Notes: generated by a model not told the origin, from the sequence alone. A DNA stretch of 64,000 bases from Flavobacteriaceae bacterium (GCA_031277535.1 JAITMD010000008.1:62001-126000); one strand, 5' to 3'; positions 1 through 9,538 are shown, counted from the first letter of the stretch. Numbers and translations are program-made.

Positions 1-87
1 TCACCTTGTGTGAGAGTTTTTTTTTGTATTTAACAGGCATAAAACGAGTTCAAAGACAGAAAACGACTTAATTTAGTTTTTTTTTTG

Positions 88-95
88 TACTTTTG
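88..95 (+). promoter_or_regulatory. Probable -7 promoter box of fabH operon
   Basis: TACTTTTG matches the Bacteroidetes -7 consensus TAnnTTTG. It lies about 40 bases before the fabH ATG at 136, so transcription should begin near 102. No clear -33 TTTG is seen at the usual spacing. The operon may also be read from genes upstream of the window. Confidence 0.5.
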
Positions 96-135
96 GCTTC
101 TTTTTGGAATGTTTTTTAAAGTAAAGCAACACCAT

Positions 136-1134
136 ATGACAAAAATACACGCAGCCATTACAGCTGTTGGATGCTACTTACCAGAAGATAAGCTTACAAA
201 TGCAGATCTTGAAAAATTAGTAGACACCAACGACGAATGGATTACAACAAGAACAGGTATTAAGGAAAGAAGAATCCTTAAAGAACCGGGTGCAGGAAGT
301 TCTTACATGGCTATAAAAGCAGGAGAAGAAGTCCTAAGAAAGTCTGGTACTGACCCGAAAGATATTGATTTAGTCATTCTTTCAAGTGCTACACCAGATA
401 TGCCTGTTGCAACAACAGGAGTTTACGTAGCTACACAACTTGGCGCTACAAACGCATTTGCCTTCGATTTACAAGCAGCTTGTTCAAGTTTCTTATATGG
501 AATGTCTGTAGCTTCTGCTTACATTGAATCTGGTAAATACAAGAAAGTATTATTGATTGGATCAGACAAAATGTCGTCAATCATAGATTATACAGATCGT
601 GCAACATGCATTATATTCGGAGATGCTGCTGGAGCAGTATTATTTGAACCAAACTACGAAGGTTTGGGACTACAAGACGAATATTTAAGAAGCGACGGAA
701 TTGGTCGTGAATACTTAAAAATTGACGCTGGAGGATCTATCCTACCTGCATCAGCTGAAACTGTTGCAAATAAACAACACTACGTTTTTCAAGATGGTAA
801 AACAGTTTTCAAATATGCTGTTTCCAACATGGCAGACGTAAGTGAAAAAATCATGAAACGCAACAATCTTACTAATGATGACGTTACATGGTTGGCAGCA
901 CATCAGGCAAATAAACGTATCATTGATGCTACAGCTCATCGCATGGGAGTTGATGATTCAAAAGTATTAATGAACATTGAGAAATACGGAAATACAACAT
1001 CTGCTACACTTCCCTTATTACTTTGCGACTACGAAAACCAACTAAAAAAAGGAGATAATATTATATTTGCTACCTTTGGAGGCGGATTCACTTGGGGTTC
1101 AATTTACTTGAAGTGGGCATATACAAAAGAATAA
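136..1134 (+). CDS. fabH: 3-oxoacyl-ACP synthase III (KAS III)
   Basis: FabH condenses acetyl-CoA with malonyl-ACP to start type II fatty acid synthesis in the cytoplasm. The 332-residue product shows the full thiolase-fold triad: Cys116 in DLQAACSSF, His256 in AAHQAN and Asn286 in YGNTTSA. The family glycine motif GGGFTWGS closes the C-terminus. The frame is open back to a TTG at 85, but that extension carries a promoter box and a non-family N-terminus. The ATG at 136 gives the usual MTKIHAAITAVG start. accB follows after 25 bases and accC after that, so the three genes look like one lipid-synthesis operon. In relatives rpmF often precedes fabH; that region is outside this window. Confidence 0.96.
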   Translation: MTKIHAAITAVGCYLPEDKLTNADLEKLVDTNDEWITTRTGIKERRILKEPGAGSSYMAIKAGEEVLRKSGTDPKDIDLVILSSATPDMPVATTGVYVATQLGATNAFAFDLQAACSSFLYGMSVASAYIESGKYKKVLLIGSDKMSSIIDYTDRATCIIFGDAAGAVLFEPNYEGLGLQDEYLRSDGIGREYLKIDAGGSILPASAETVANKQHYVFQDGKTVFKYAVSNMADVSEKIMKRNNLTNDDVTWLAAHQANKRIIDATAHRMGVDDSKVLMNIEKYGNTTSATLPLLLCDYENQLKKGDNIIFATFGGGFTWGSIYLKWAYTKE

Positions 1135-1159
1135 AAAACAACTAACCAATACATTAGGT

Positions 1160-1648
1160 ATGGATATTAAAGAAATTCAAAACTTGATTAAGTTTGTAGC
1201 AAAATCAGGAGCTACAGAAGTAAAATTAGAAATGGATGATTTCAAAATCACCATTAAAACAACTGAAACTGGAAATACTGAAACTACGTACATCCAACAA
1301 GTTCCAGTAACATCAGCATTGCCACAAGCAGCTGCACCACTACCAACAAGTCCTGTTGCAACTCCAGTAGCTACAACAGAAGGAGCACAAGCTGATGACA
1401 ACTCGAAATACATTACTATCAAATCACCTATCATTGGTACTTTCTACCGCAAACCAGCTCCAGATAAAGAAGCTTTTGCAGAAGTAGGAAAAACAATCAA
1501 AGCAGGAGATGTAGTATGTGTAATCGAAGCAATGAAACTTTTCAACGAGATTGAATCAGAAATTTCTGGAAAAATCGTTAAAGTATTAGTTGATGACGCA
1601 TCACCAGTTGAATTTGATCAACCATTATTCTTAGTTGATCCATCTTAA
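1160..1648 (+). CDS. accB: Acetyl-CoA carboxylase biotin carboxyl carrier protein
   Basis: AccB carries biotin for acetyl-CoA carboxylase, which makes malonyl-CoA for FabH and later elongation. The 162-residue protein has the standard layout: a short N-terminal helical/strand segment (1-40), an Ala/Pro/Thr-rich flexible linker (about 45-80) and a C-terminal biotinyl domain (about 83-160). The biotin site is VIEAMK with Lys126. Length and linker are typical of the family. accC follows 77 bases downstream and encodes the partner biotin carboxylase. The carboxyltransferase genes accA and accD are not in the window. Confidence 0.96.
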   Translation: MDIKEIQNLIKFVAKSGATEVKLEMDDFKITIKTTETGNTETTYIQQVPVTSALPQAAAPLPTSPVATPVATTEGAQADDNSKYITIKSPIIGTFYRKPAPDKEAFAEVGKTIKAGDVVCVIEAMKLFNEIESEISGKIVKVLVDDASPVEFDQPLFLVDPS

Positions 1649-1725
1649 GAAATTTCCAAGATTACAAATCATTCCGCAATTACTCACGAATGAATTAACT
1701 AACAGTTAAACCAAAATTTCAAAAG

Positions 1726-3078
1726 ATGTTTAAAAAAATATTAATAGCAAACAGAGGTGAAATCGCTTTACGTGTGATCAGAACATGTAAAGAAATGGGA
1801 ATCAAAACTGTCGCTGTATACTCTACAGCAGATGCAGACAGTTTACATGTACGTTTTGCTGACGAAGCAGTATGTATTGGCCCAGCACCAAGTAATCTAT
1901 CATATCTTAAGATTTCGAATATTATAGCTGCAGCAGAAATTACTAATGCAGATGCTATTCACCCTGGATATGGTTTCTTATCTGAAAATGCTAAATTCTC
2001 TAAAATCTGTCAAGAGCACGGTGTTAAGTTCATTGGTGCATCTCCAGAGATGATTGAAAAAATGGGAGATAAAGCAACAGCTAAAGAAACAATGAAATTA
2101 GCTGGTGTTCCTACAGTACCAGGTTCTGATGGACTATTAGATTCATTAGAGCATGCTAAAAAAACTGCAAAAGCTATCGGTTACCCTGTAATGATGAAAG
2201 CTACAGCAGGTGGTGGTGGTAAAGGAATGCGTGAAATCTTCAAAGAAGAAGAATTAGATAAAGCTTGGGAAAGTGCTCGTCAAGAGGCTGCTGCTGCATT
2301 TGGTAACGATGGTATGTACATGGAAAAACTTATCCTTGATCCACGTCACATCGAAATTCAAGTAGTAGGAGACCAATTTGGAAAAGCATGTCACTTATCA
2401 GAGCGTGACTGTTCTATCCAAAGAAGACACCAAAAGCTTACAGAAGAAACACCTTCTCCATTCATGACTGATGAATTGAGACAACGTATGGGAGAAGCAG
2501 CTGTAAAAGCAGCAGAATATATTAAATACGAAGGAGCTGGTACTATTGAATTCTTAGTGGATCGCGATAGAAACTTCTATTTCATGGAAATGAATACTCG
2601 TATTCAAGTAGAGCACCCTATTACAGAGCAAGTGATTGACTACGATTTAATTAGAGAACAAATCTTGGTAGCAGCTGGAACTCCAATTTCTGGAAAAAAC
2701 TACTTACCAAAATTACACTCAATAGAATGTCGTATTAATGCAGAAGACCCATTTAATGACTTCCGCCCTTCTCCTGGTAAAATAACAACTTTACACACTC
2801 CTGGTGGACATGGAGTACGCTTAGATACACACGTGTATTCTGGGTATACAATTCCACCAAACTACGATTCTATGATCGCTAAATTGATAACTACAGCTCA
2901 AACAAGAGAAGAAGCTATCAATAAAATGAAACGAGCATTAGACGAGTTTGTAATCGAAGGAATCAAAACAACTATTCCTTTCCATAGACAATTAATGGAC
3001 GATCCAAACTATATTGCAGGTAACTATACAACTGCATTTATGGAAACTTTCAAAATGAAACCTTTGGACGAAGAATAA
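1726..3078 (+). CDS. accC: Acetyl-CoA carboxylase, biotin carboxylase subunit
   Basis: AccC carboxylates the biotin on AccB with ATP and bicarbonate. The 450-residue protein begins with the conserved [17 protein letters not shown] and has the biotin carboxylase N-domain, a central ATP-grasp domain and a C-terminal domain. The ATP-grasp glycine loop GGGGKGM is at residues 162-168. The metal and substrate motifs [11 protein letters not shown] and YDSMIAKL are intact. Length matches the bacterial family at about 450. It is the last gene of the fabH-accB-accC group and is followed within 20 bases by a strong terminator. Confidence 0.97.
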   Translation: MFKKILIANRGEIALRVIRTCKEMGIKTVAVYSTADADSLHVRFADEAVCIGPAPSNLSYLKISNIIAAAEITNADAIHPGYGFLSENAKFSKICQEHGVKFIGASPEMIEKMGDKATAKETMKLAGVPTVPGSDGLLDSLEHAKKTAKAIGYPVMMKATAGGGGKGMREIFKEEELDKAWESARQEAAAAFGNDGMYMEKLILDPRHIEIQVVGDQFGKACHLSERDCSIQRRHQKLTEETPSPFMTDELRQRMGEAAVKAAEYIKYEGAGTIEFLVDRDRNFYFMEMNTRIQVEHPITEQVIDYDLIREQILVAAGTPISGKNYLPKLHSIECRINAEDPFNDFRPSPGKITTLHTPGGHGVRLDTHVYSGYTIPPNYDSMIAKLITTAQTREEAINKMKRALDEFVIEGIKTTIPFHRQLMDDPNYIAGNYTTAFMETFKMKPLDEE

Positions 3079-3094
3079 GTTAAAAAAATTATAT

Positions 3095-3126
3095 AAGGCT
3101 ACTCAATGAGTAGCCTTTTTTCTTTT
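3095..3126 (+). terminator. Rho-independent terminator after accC
   Basis: A perfect 10-base-pair stem (3095-3104 with 3108-3117) around the loop AAT is followed by a run of T. It closes the fabH-accB-accC unit. Confidence 0.92.
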
Positions 3127-3310
3127 ATTACTCCAATCAATTTTCTTACACGGCGCCCTACAGATTGATAATATCTCTCTTTTTAGAAGTTAAACAACTC
3201 TTATTATAATAACTAAGCACAAAATAGAAGCCTTCATACTAATGAAAGAGTGCTCACCAAAAATACTTTAACGAGAACAACAACTTTGATAAAAAAAAGA
3301 TTAAGAAAGC

Positions 3311-3341
3311 TTTAAATAACTTAAATAAAAACATATATTAG
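3311..3341 (+). promoter_or_regulatory. Probable promoter of cold-shock gene
   Basis: TTTA at 3311-3314 and TATATTAG at 3334-3341 are separated by 19 bases, the spacing also seen at nuoA. Each box differs from TTTG/TAnnTTTG by one base. The inferred leader is short, about 19 bases. The stretch 3127-3310 holds nothing else I can recognise. Confidence 0.45.
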
Positions 3342-3366
3342 CACAATAATTATTTATTTTATTACA

Positions 3367-3567
3367 ATGCATACAGGCGTTATTAAATTCTTCAACGAAG
3401 AAAAAGGATTTGGTTTTATCACTGACGATAACACTAAACAAGACATTTTTGTACACATCACTGGATTAGTTACAAAAAAGATTGAACAAGGAAACCACGT
3501 TTCTTACGTAGAAGAACAAGGAAAAAAAGGAGTAATTGCTACTCAAGTTACAGTGATAGAAGATTAA
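3367..3567 (+). CDS. Cold-shock domain protein (CspA family)
   Basis: A 66-residue single cold-shock (OB-fold) domain that binds single-stranded nucleic acid, usually as an RNA chaperone. RNP1 is KGFGFI at residues 17-22 and RNP2 is DIFVHI. The start MHTGVIKFFNEEKGFG is typical of the family. The gene stands alone with its own promoter-like boxes and terminator. Unlike E. coli cspA, its leader appears short, so there is no sign of a long thermosensor 5' region. Cold induction cannot be judged from sequence. Confidence 0.95.
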   Translation: MHTGVIKFFNEEKGFGFITDDNTKQDIFVHITGLVTKKIEQGNHVSYVEEQGKKGVIATQVTVIED

Positions 3568-3597
3568 TTATATATATATTTATTTTCGATTGCGGTC

Positions 3598-3626
3598 AAA
3601 AACCACCTATTAGGTGGTTTTTTTTA
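3598..3626 (+). terminator. Rho-independent terminator after cold-shock gene
   Basis: A perfect 9-base-pair stem (3600-3608 with 3612-3620) around ATT runs into at least eight T residues. Confidence 0.92.
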
Positions 3627-3798
3627 TTCTATATACTACAACAAAAGCATTCCTTTTTAACATTTAAAACTGTCTAAAAATCGACTTAAAGACTCACTAA
3701 CACTTTCTTAAAATAGAAGTTAACCGTATAATACTATTTAGAATAATTATATATTAGCCCTCCCAAAGCATTAATCACAACTACAAGAATAACAAAGC

Positions 3799-3829
3799 TT
3801 TGTAATACAACAACACCGATGTATATTTG
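3799..3829 (+). promoter_or_regulatory. Promoter of the nuoA-N operon
   Basis: TTTG (3799-3802), 19 bases, then TATATTTG (3822-3829) is an exact match to the Bacteroidetes -33/-7 consensus TTTG-N19-TAnnTTTG. The inferred transcription start is about 3836 and the leader to the nuoA ATG about 17 bases. This is the best promoter in the window. Confidence 0.85.
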
Positions 3830-3852
3830 TATATTGTATTAATATAAATACT

Positions 3853-4224
3853 ATGCATATGCAGGCAAGTCAACTCGATTTTATACCTATTTTGATGCAA
3901 ATTGGCCTTGCGGCTGGGTTTGTAGCCTTAACAATTTGGGTATCGGGCAAATTAGGTCCAAAGAAATCATCAAAAATCAAAGATAGTACTTGGGAATGTG
4001 GATTAGAGTCTTTAGGAAGTGCTCGTATTCCATTTAATGTAAAATATTTCCTTGTTGCCATTCTCTTCGTATTATTTGATGTTGAAGTAATCTTCCTATA
4101 CCCGTGGGCAGTTAATTTTCAAGAGCTTGGATGGGATGGATTGTTAAAGATGGGAATCTTTTTGTTCATTATCCTATTAGGTTTACTATATGAATTTAAG
4201 AAAAAAGGTCTCGAGTGGGACTAA
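3853..4224 (+). CDS. nuoA: NADH-quinone oxidoreductase subunit A
   Basis: A small membrane subunit of complex I, at the junction of the membrane arm and the quinone-site arm. The 123 residues form three membrane helices (about 10-30, 66-88, 95-115). The loop carries the family signature around WECGLESLGSARIPFNVKYF, followed by the acidic helix VLFDVEVIFLYPWA. The ATG at 3853 has a second ATG two codons on; either could serve, and the first fits the short leader. First gene of a 14-gene operon in the canonical order A to N. Confidence 0.96.
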   Translation: MHMQASQLDFIPILMQIGLAAGFVALTIWVSGKLGPKKSSKIKDSTWECGLESLGSARIPFNVKYFLVAILFVLFDVEVIFLYPWAVNFQELGWDGLLKMGIFLFIILLGLLYEFKKKGLEWD

Positions 4225-4239
4225 CTAAAACAAGAATAG

Positions 4240-4791
4240 ATGAGCGATAAAAAATATACAATGGTTGATGCTCCTGAAGGATATACAGGAGAAGGATACT
4301 TTGCAACAAAGCTAAGCTCAGTTGTTGGATTAGCACGTGCAAACTCTATGTGGCCTTTACCTTTTGCAACATCTTGTTGTGGAATTGAGTTTATGGCAAC
4401 AATGGCTGCTACATACGATGTAGCACGCTTTGGTTCAGAGCGTATGAGTTTCTCTCCAAGACAAGCTGATATGTTGATGGTTATGGGAACTATATCTAAA
4501 AAAATGGCTCCTATCTTAAGACAAGTATATGAACAAATGGCTGAACCAAAATGGGTTATTGCTGTAGGTGCTTGTGCTTGTTCTGGTGGGGTTTTTGATA
4601 CATACTCAGTATTACAAGGTATTGACAAAGTAATTCCTGTTGATGTATATGTTCCAGGATGTCCGCCAAGACCAGAACAAATACTTGATGGAGTATTAAA
4701 ATTACAAGAAATCATTAAAGCTGAATCTGTAAACAGAAGAGGCACACAAGAATATGATGATTTATTAAACTCATACAACATAAATAAATAG
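4240..4791 (+). CDS. nuoB: NADH-quinone oxidoreductase subunit B
   Basis: This subunit holds iron-sulfur cluster N2, the last electron carrier before quinone. The 183-residue protein has the tandem cysteines Cys46-Cys47 (ATSCCGIEF), Cys112 (VGACACSGG) and Cys141 (VPGCPPRPE), which are the four N2 ligands by family alignment. No N-terminal or C-terminal fusion is seen. It lies 15 bases after nuoA and one base before nuoC. Confidence 0.97.
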   Translation: MSDKKYTMVDAPEGYTGEGYFATKLSSVVGLARANSMWPLPFATSCCGIEFMATMAATYDVARFGSERMSFSPRQADMLMVMGTISKKMAPILRQVYEQMAEPKWVIAVGACACSGGVFDTYSVLQGIDKVIPVDVYVPGCPPRPEQILDGVLKLQEIIKAESVNRRGTQEYDDLLNSYNINK

Positions 4792-4792
4792 T

Positions 4793-5314
4793 ATGGCATT
4801 AGAAAATACTACAATCCAGAAAAAACTAATTGACACTTTTGGTATGTCTGTAAGTGAATTTCATGAACAACATGGGATGTTGGTTTTTGAAGTTTCTGCA
4901 AATGCTTTACATAGTGTTGTTCAGTTTTTAAAAGAGGATAATGAAATGAACTTTAACTTTCTAACAGATGTATGTGGAGTTCATTATCCTGATTTTCCTC
5001 ATGATAGACAAATTGCAGTAGTGTACCATATGCATAATTGGATAGACAATGTTCGTATTCGTATTAAAACTTACTTAGACATTAAGCATCCTACTGTTGA
5101 CTCTGTTACTGATTTGTTTAAAAGTGCAAACTGGCAAGAAAGAGAGACTTATGATTTTTATGGAATTAATTTCAAAAATCATCCTCAATTAAAAAGAATA
5201 TTAAATATGGACCAAATGGAATCTTTCCCATTGCGTAAAGAATTCCCGATGGAAGATGCTGGTAGAACAGACAAAGATGATCGATTCTTTGGTAGAACGG
5301 TTCATAATTCTTAA
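4793..5314 (+). CDS. nuoC: NADH-quinone oxidoreductase subunit C
   Basis: A 30-kDa-type peripheral subunit that packs against NuoD and NuoB near the quinone site; it binds no cofactor. The 173-residue protein has the family signature SANWQERETYDFYGI followed by FKNHPQLKRIL and the FPLRKEFP segment. The gene is separate from nuoD, unlike the fused nuoCD of E. coli. Its ATG follows the nuoB stop after one base, suggesting translational coupling. Confidence 0.96.
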   Translation: MALENTTIQKKLIDTFGMSVSEFHEQHGMLVFEVSANALHSVVQFLKEDNEMNFNFLTDVCGVHYPDFPHDRQIAVVYHMHNWIDNVRIRIKTYLDIKHPTVDSVTDLFKSANWQERETYDFYGINFKNHPQLKRILNMDQMESFPLRKEFPMEDAGRTDKDDRFFGRTVHNS

Positions 5315-5334
5315 TTAACAATAAAAGGAAGATT

Positions 5335-6570
5335 ATGTCAGACTTATTATTACCTCCTGAGCAGCGATATGCTAAACTGATTGAAGAGAAATTTCAAGAA
5401 GACGGGACAGAATTACAGATATTAAATTTAGGACCTACACACCCTGCTACCCATGGTATTTTTCAAAACATTATATTACTTGATGGAGAGAGAGTTATTG
5501 ATGGTGAAGGAACAGTAGGTTACATTCATAGAGCATTTGAAAAAATAGCTGAAAACAGACCTTTTTATCAAATCAACGTACTAACAGATCGTTTAAATTA
5601 CTGTTCATCTCCTATCAACAATACTGCTTGGTGGTTGACTGTTGAAAAAGCGTTAGGTATTGAGATTCCGAAAAGAGTACAGTACTTACGTGTTATTGTA
5701 ATGGAATTAGCTCGTATAGCAGATCACATCATTTGTAGTTCAGTTATGGGAGTAGATACAGGAGCCTTAACAGGATTCCTTTATGTGTTCCAATACAGAG
5801 AAAAAATTTATGAAATCTTCGAAGAAATTAGTGGTGCACGTTTAACTACTAATATGGGAAGAATAGGAGGATTTGAAAGAGAATGGTCTCCAAAAGTTTT
5901 CCAATTAATTGAAGAGTTCTTAAAAGAATTTCCAGCTATTTGGTCAGAGTTCGAAGGATTACTTACACGTAATAGAATCTTTATGGATAGAACTATTGGT
6001 GTAGGTGGTATATCTGCTGAAGATGCAGTAAACTTTGGATTTACTGGTCCAAACTTAAGAGCTGCTGGAGTAGATTATGATGTTCGTATCGCTACACCTT
6101 ATTGTTCATACGAAGACTTCGAATTTGATATTCCTGTAGGAACAAGTGGAGATTGTTATGATCGATTCTGCGTTCGTAATGCAGAGATCTGGGAGAGTAT
6201 GAAAATTATCCGACAAGCATTAGATAAAATGCCTGAAGGTCCTTATCACGCTGATGTTCCTGACTACTATCTTCCTCCAAAAGAAGATGTTTATACAAAT
6301 ATGGAAGCGCTGATTTATCACTTCAAAATTATAATGGGAGAAGTACCTGTACCTGTTACAGAACTTTACCACCCTGTAGAAGCTGGTAATGGAGAATTAG
6401 GTTTCTACTTGATTACTGATGGTAGTAGAACTCCATATCGTTTGCACTTTAGAAGACCTTGTTTTATAATCTATCAAGCATACAACGACATCGTTAAAGG
6501 TGGAATGTTGTCAGATGCAATTATTACATTGTCAAGTTTAAATATTATCGCAGGAGAATTAGACGCTTAA
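5335..6570 (+). CDS. nuoD: NADH-quinone oxidoreductase subunit D
   Basis: A 49-kDa-type subunit, related to [NiFe]-hydrogenase large subunits, that forms the quinone pocket with NuoB. The 411 residues contain LGPTHPATHGIF with the quinone-head histidine motif, the YIHRAFEKIAENR signature and the C-terminal DGSRTPYRLHFRRPCF. The hydrogenase Ni-binding cysteines are absent, as expected. A Shine-Dalgarno-like AAGGAAG lies just before the ATG. nuoE begins 4 bases after the stop. Confidence 0.97.
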   Translation: MSDLLLPPEQRYAKLIEEKFQEDGTELQILNLGPTHPATHGIFQNIILLDGERVIDGEGTVGYIHRAFEKIAENRPFYQINVLTDRLNYCSSPINNTAWWLTVEKALGIEIPKRVQYLRVIVMELARIADHIICSSVMGVDTGALTGFLYVFQYREKIYEIFEEISGARLTTNMGRIGGFEREWSPKVFQLIEEFLKEFPAIWSEFEGLLTRNRIFMDRTIGVGGISAEDAVNFGFTGPNLRAAGVDYDVRIATPYCSYEDFEFDIPVGTSGDCYDRFCVRNAEIWESMKIIRQALDKMPEGPYHADVPDYYLPPKEDVYTNMEALIYHFKIIMGEVPVPVTELYHPVEAGNGELGFYLITDGSRTPYRLHFRRPCFIIYQAYNDIVKGGMLSDAIITLSSLNIIAGELDA

Positions 6571-6574
6571 GAAT

Positions 6575-7105
6575 ATGGAGACGAAAAAATATAAACAAAA
6601 TATAAATATAACAGCAGAACTTCAAGCGCGAATTGACGAGTTAATTAGCCACTACCCTGCTGACAAACGCAAGTCTGCTTTGCTACCAGTACTTCATGAA
6701 GTACAAGATGCTCATGATAACTGGTTAAGTGCTGAACTTATGGACAAAGTAGCAGAAATATTACATATTACTCCTATTGAAGTATATGAAGTAGTAACGT
6801 TCTACACTATGTACAATCAAAAACCTGTAGGAAAGTACATGTTTGAATTCTGTTTAACATCATGTTGTGGTATTAGAGGTGCTGATGATATGATGGAATA
6901 TACTTGTGAGAAACTTGGTGTACAACCTGGAGAAACAACTGCAGATGGTATGTTTTCGGTTGTAGGAGTGCAATGTTTAGGTGCTTGTGGATATGCTCCA
7001 ATGATGCAATTAGGGGATTTCTATAAGGAACACTTAACAAGAGAAAAGATTGATCAAATCATAGAAGATTGTAAAGCTGGTAAAGTAATACTTCACGATA
7101 AATAG
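6575..7105 (+). CDS. nuoE: NADH-quinone oxidoreductase subunit E
   Basis: A thioredoxin-fold subunit of the NADH dehydrogenase module that carries [2Fe-2S] cluster N1a. The ligands fit Cys93-x4-Cys98 (CLTSCC) and Cys134-x3-Cys138 (CLGAC). The N-terminal helical region (about 12-80) has the family motif TFYTMYNQKPVGKYMFEFC. At 176 residues its size is normal. Its presence with nuoF and a short nuoG shows that this organism has an NADH input module, which some Bacteroides-type complexes lack. Confidence 0.96.
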   Translation: METKKYKQNINITAELQARIDELISHYPADKRKSALLPVLHEVQDAHDNWLSAELMDKVAEILHITPIEVYEVVTFYTMYNQKPVGKYMFEFCLTSCCGIRGADDMMEYTCEKLGVQPGETTADGMFSVVGVQCLGACGYAPMMQLGDFYKEHLTREKIDQIIEDCKAGKVILHDK

Positions 7106-7109
7106 TAAT

Positions 7110-8468
7110 ATGGCAACAAAAATATTATTAGATAAAATAAACGTTCCAGGGATTAAGTCTTATGAAGTATATCGCCAAAATGGTGGTTATGCTTCTGTAG
7201 AAAAGGCTTTAAAATCAATGACTCCTGATGAAATAACAGAAGAGGTTAAAGCTTCTGGTTTAAGAGGTCGTGGAGGTGCAGGATTCCCTGTTGGATTAAA
7301 ATGGAGTTTCATCGATAAAAAATCTGGCAAACCAAGACACTTAGTTTGCAATGCCGATGAATCTGAACCAGGTACTTTTAAAGACCGTTACTTAATGGAA
7401 CACATTCCTCACTTATTAATAGAAGGAATGATTACATCAAGTTTCGCTTTAGGAGCAAACCTTTCTTACATCTATATTCGTGGAGAATATATGTGGGTTT
7501 TTAAAATCTTAGAAAGAGCTATTAAAGAAGCTTACGCTGCTGGATGGCTTGGTAAAAATATCTTAGGAACAGATTACTCTTTAGACTTACATGTACACTG
7601 TGGAGCAGGAGCATACATCTGTGGAGAAGAAACTGCTCTTATTGAATCTCTTGAAGGAAAAAGAGGTAATCCTCGTATCAAACCACCATTCCCTGCTGTT
7701 AGTGGGTTATGGGGAAATCCTACAGTAGTAAACAACGTAGAGTCTATCTCTAACGTGCCATGGATTGTAAATAATTCTGGAGAAGCTTACTCAAAACTTG
7801 GTTTGGAAAGATCAGCAGGTACTAAACTAATTTCTGCTTCAGGACATATTAGAAAACCTGGAGTATATGAAATAGAAATGGGTATTACTGTTCACGAATT
7901 TATCAACTCTGATGAATACTGTGGTGGAATGATTGATGATAGACCTATCAAAGCATTAGTACCAGGTGGTTCTTCTGTGCCAATCTTACCAGCTCATTTA
8001 ATCTATAAAACAGCTAATGGAGATGATCGTTTGATGACTTATGAATCGTTATCAGATGGAGGTTTTGCTACTGGTTCTATGTTAGGATCGGGAGGTTTCA
8101 TTGTTTATAATGATACTGCATGTATTGTTAGAAACACATGGAACTTTGCTCGTTTCTATGCTCACGAAAGTTGTGGACAATGTTCTCCATGTCGTGAAGG
8201 TACAGGATGGCTTGAAAAAATCTTACACCGTATAGAGACAGGACATGGTACAATGGAAGATATTGACCTATTGTGGAATATCCAAAGTAACATAGAAGGA
8301 AATACAATCTGTCCATTAGGAGATGCTGCTGCTTGGCCAGTTGCTGCTGCTATTAGACATTTTAGAGAAGAATTTGAATATCACGTTTTATACCCTGAAA
8401 AAATCAAAAACAGAGATCACTTTGTTGATGAACCTTTTTCTGCAGTAAAACACTTGATTAATAAATAA
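7110..8468 (+). CDS. nuoF: NADH-quinone oxidoreductase subunit F
   Basis: The NADH- and FMN-binding subunit, where electrons enter complex I. The 452-residue protein has the FMN/NADH glycine region [16 protein letters not shown], the second nucleotide-site motif [19 protein letters not shown], and N3 [4Fe-4S] ligands Cys355, Cys358, Cys361 ([11 protein letters not shown]) and Cys401 (TICPLGD). It starts 4 bases after nuoE. The 44-base gap to nuoG holds a small hairpin. Confidence 0.97.
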   Translation: MATKILLDKINVPGIKSYEVYRQNGGYASVEKALKSMTPDEITEEVKASGLRGRGGAGFPVGLKWSFIDKKSGKPRHLVCNADESEPGTFKDRYLMEHIPHLLIEGMITSSFALGANLSYIYIRGEYMWVFKILERAIKEAYAAGWLGKNILGTDYSLDLHVHCGAGAYICGEETALIESLEGKRGNPRIKPPFPAVSGLWGNPTVVNNVESISNVPWIVNNSGEAYSKLGLERSAGTKLISASGHIRKPGVYEIEMGITVHEFINSDEYCGGMIDDRPIKALVPGGSSVPILPAHLIYKTANGDDRLMTYESLSDGGFATGSMLGSGGFIVYNDTACIVRNTWNFARFYAHESCGQCSPCREGTGWLEKILHRIETGHGTMEDIDLLWNIQSNIEGNTICPLGDAAAWPVAAAIRHFREEFEYHVLYPEKIKNRDHFVDEPFSAVKHLINK

Positions 8469-8474
8469 TATACG

Positions 8475-8492
8475 TTGAATTAAACAATTCAA
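8475..8492 (+). other. Small hairpin between nuoF and nuoG
   Basis: TTGAATT, loop AAAC, then AATTCAA: a 7-base-pair perfect stem in the 44-base nuoF-nuoG gap. There is only a short T run after it. It is weak, and could be chance in AT-rich DNA or a minor RNA processing site. Confidence 0.25.
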
Positions 8493-8512
8493 TTTTAAAC
8501 AAAGCACAGTTT

Positions 8513-9538
8513 ATGAAAGTTACTATAGACGGACATGAAATAGAAGTAGAACCAGGGACATCCATTCTACAAGCGGCAAGAATGATTGGAGGAGAATCAG
8601 TACCTCCTGCAATGTGCTATTATTCAAAACTTGAAGGAACAGGAGGAAAATGTAGAGCTTGTTTAGTAGAAGTATCTAAAGGAAGTGAGGCTGACCCTCG
8701 CCCAATGCCAAAATTAATGGCTTCTTGTAAAACAGGAGTTATGGATGGTATGGAAGTAAAAAGTATTACATCTCCAAAAGTATTAGAAGCACGTAAAGCA
8801 GTTACTGAGTTCTTACTAATCAATCACCCTCTTGATTGTCCTGTATGTGACCAAGCAGGTGAATGTGATTTACAGAACCTTGCTTTTAACCATGGTAAAG
8901 AACAAAAACGTTTTAAAGAAGAAAAAAGAACATTTGCTCCAGAAAATATTGGAGAAAATATTCAACTTCATATGAATCGTTGTATTCTTTGTTATCGTTG
9001 TGTAAAAACAGCTGAACAATTAACTGACAAACGTGTACATGGAGTTTGTGGACGTGGAGATCACGCACAAATATCAACATATATATCTGCTGCTATAGAT
9101 AATGAGTTTTCAGGAAATATGATTGATGTTTGTCCTGTAGGAGCACTTACTGATAAAACATTCCGTTTCAAATCACGTGTTTGGTTTAACAAACCATACA
9201 ATGCTCATAGAGACTGTCCTACTTGTTCTGGAAAAGTAACAGTATGGATGTTTGGAGAAGAAATTCAAAGAGTCACAGCACGTAAAGACGAATTTCATGA
9301 AGTAGAAGAATTTATCTGCAACAGTTGTCGTTTTGATCACAAAAAAACTACAGATTGGGTTATAGAAGGTCCTCGTAAATTCGAAAAATTCTCTGTTATT
9401 AACCAAAATAACTATACTCGTAAATTGGATACGGTTGTGATGAAGACGGAGAAACAAATATTGGAAGGACGTGAACAAGATCGCCTGAAAATAAGTATGA
9501 AAGACGTGCCTTTCACAGAAAACGAATCTAAAGAATAA
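8513..9538 (+). CDS. nuoG: Short NADH-quinone oxidoreductase subunit G
   Basis: An electron-wire subunit of the NADH arm. At 341 residues it is far shorter than E. coli NuoG (about 900). It keeps the ferredoxin-like [2Fe-2S] domain (Cys35, Cys47, Cys50, Cys72), the His105/Cys109/Cys112/Cys118 site for N5, and Cys157/Cys160/Cys163 with Cys207 for N4. Four further cysteines, Cys235, Cys238, Cys269 and Cys272, lie where the N7-like site of longer proteins would be. The molybdopterin-oxidoreductase-like C-terminal domain is missing. The frame ends cleanly in a charged tail 12 bases before nuoH, so this is a natural short form, not a broken gene. Confidence 0.93.
   Translation: MKVTIDGHEIEVEPGTSILQAARMIGGESVPPAMCYYSKLEGTGGKCRACLVEVSKGSEADPRPMPKLMASCKTGVMDGMEVKSITSPKVLEARKAVTEFLLINHPLDCPVCDQAGECDLQNLAFNHGKEQKRFKEEKRTFAPENIGENIQLHMNRCILCYRCVKTAEQLTDKRVHGVCGRGDHAQISTYISAAIDNEFSGNMIDVCPVGALTDKTFRFKSRVWFNKPYNAHRDCPTCSGKVTVWMFGEEIQRVTARKDEFHEVEEFICNSCRFDHKKTTDWVIEGPRKFEKFSVINQNNYTRKLDTVVMKTEKQILEGREQDRLKISMKDVPFTENESKE

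Noticed and set aside
4221..4799. Minus-strand frame of 192 codons covering nuoB.
   Set aside because: It mirrors nuoB almost exactly in extent, a typical antisense shadow of a conserved gene.
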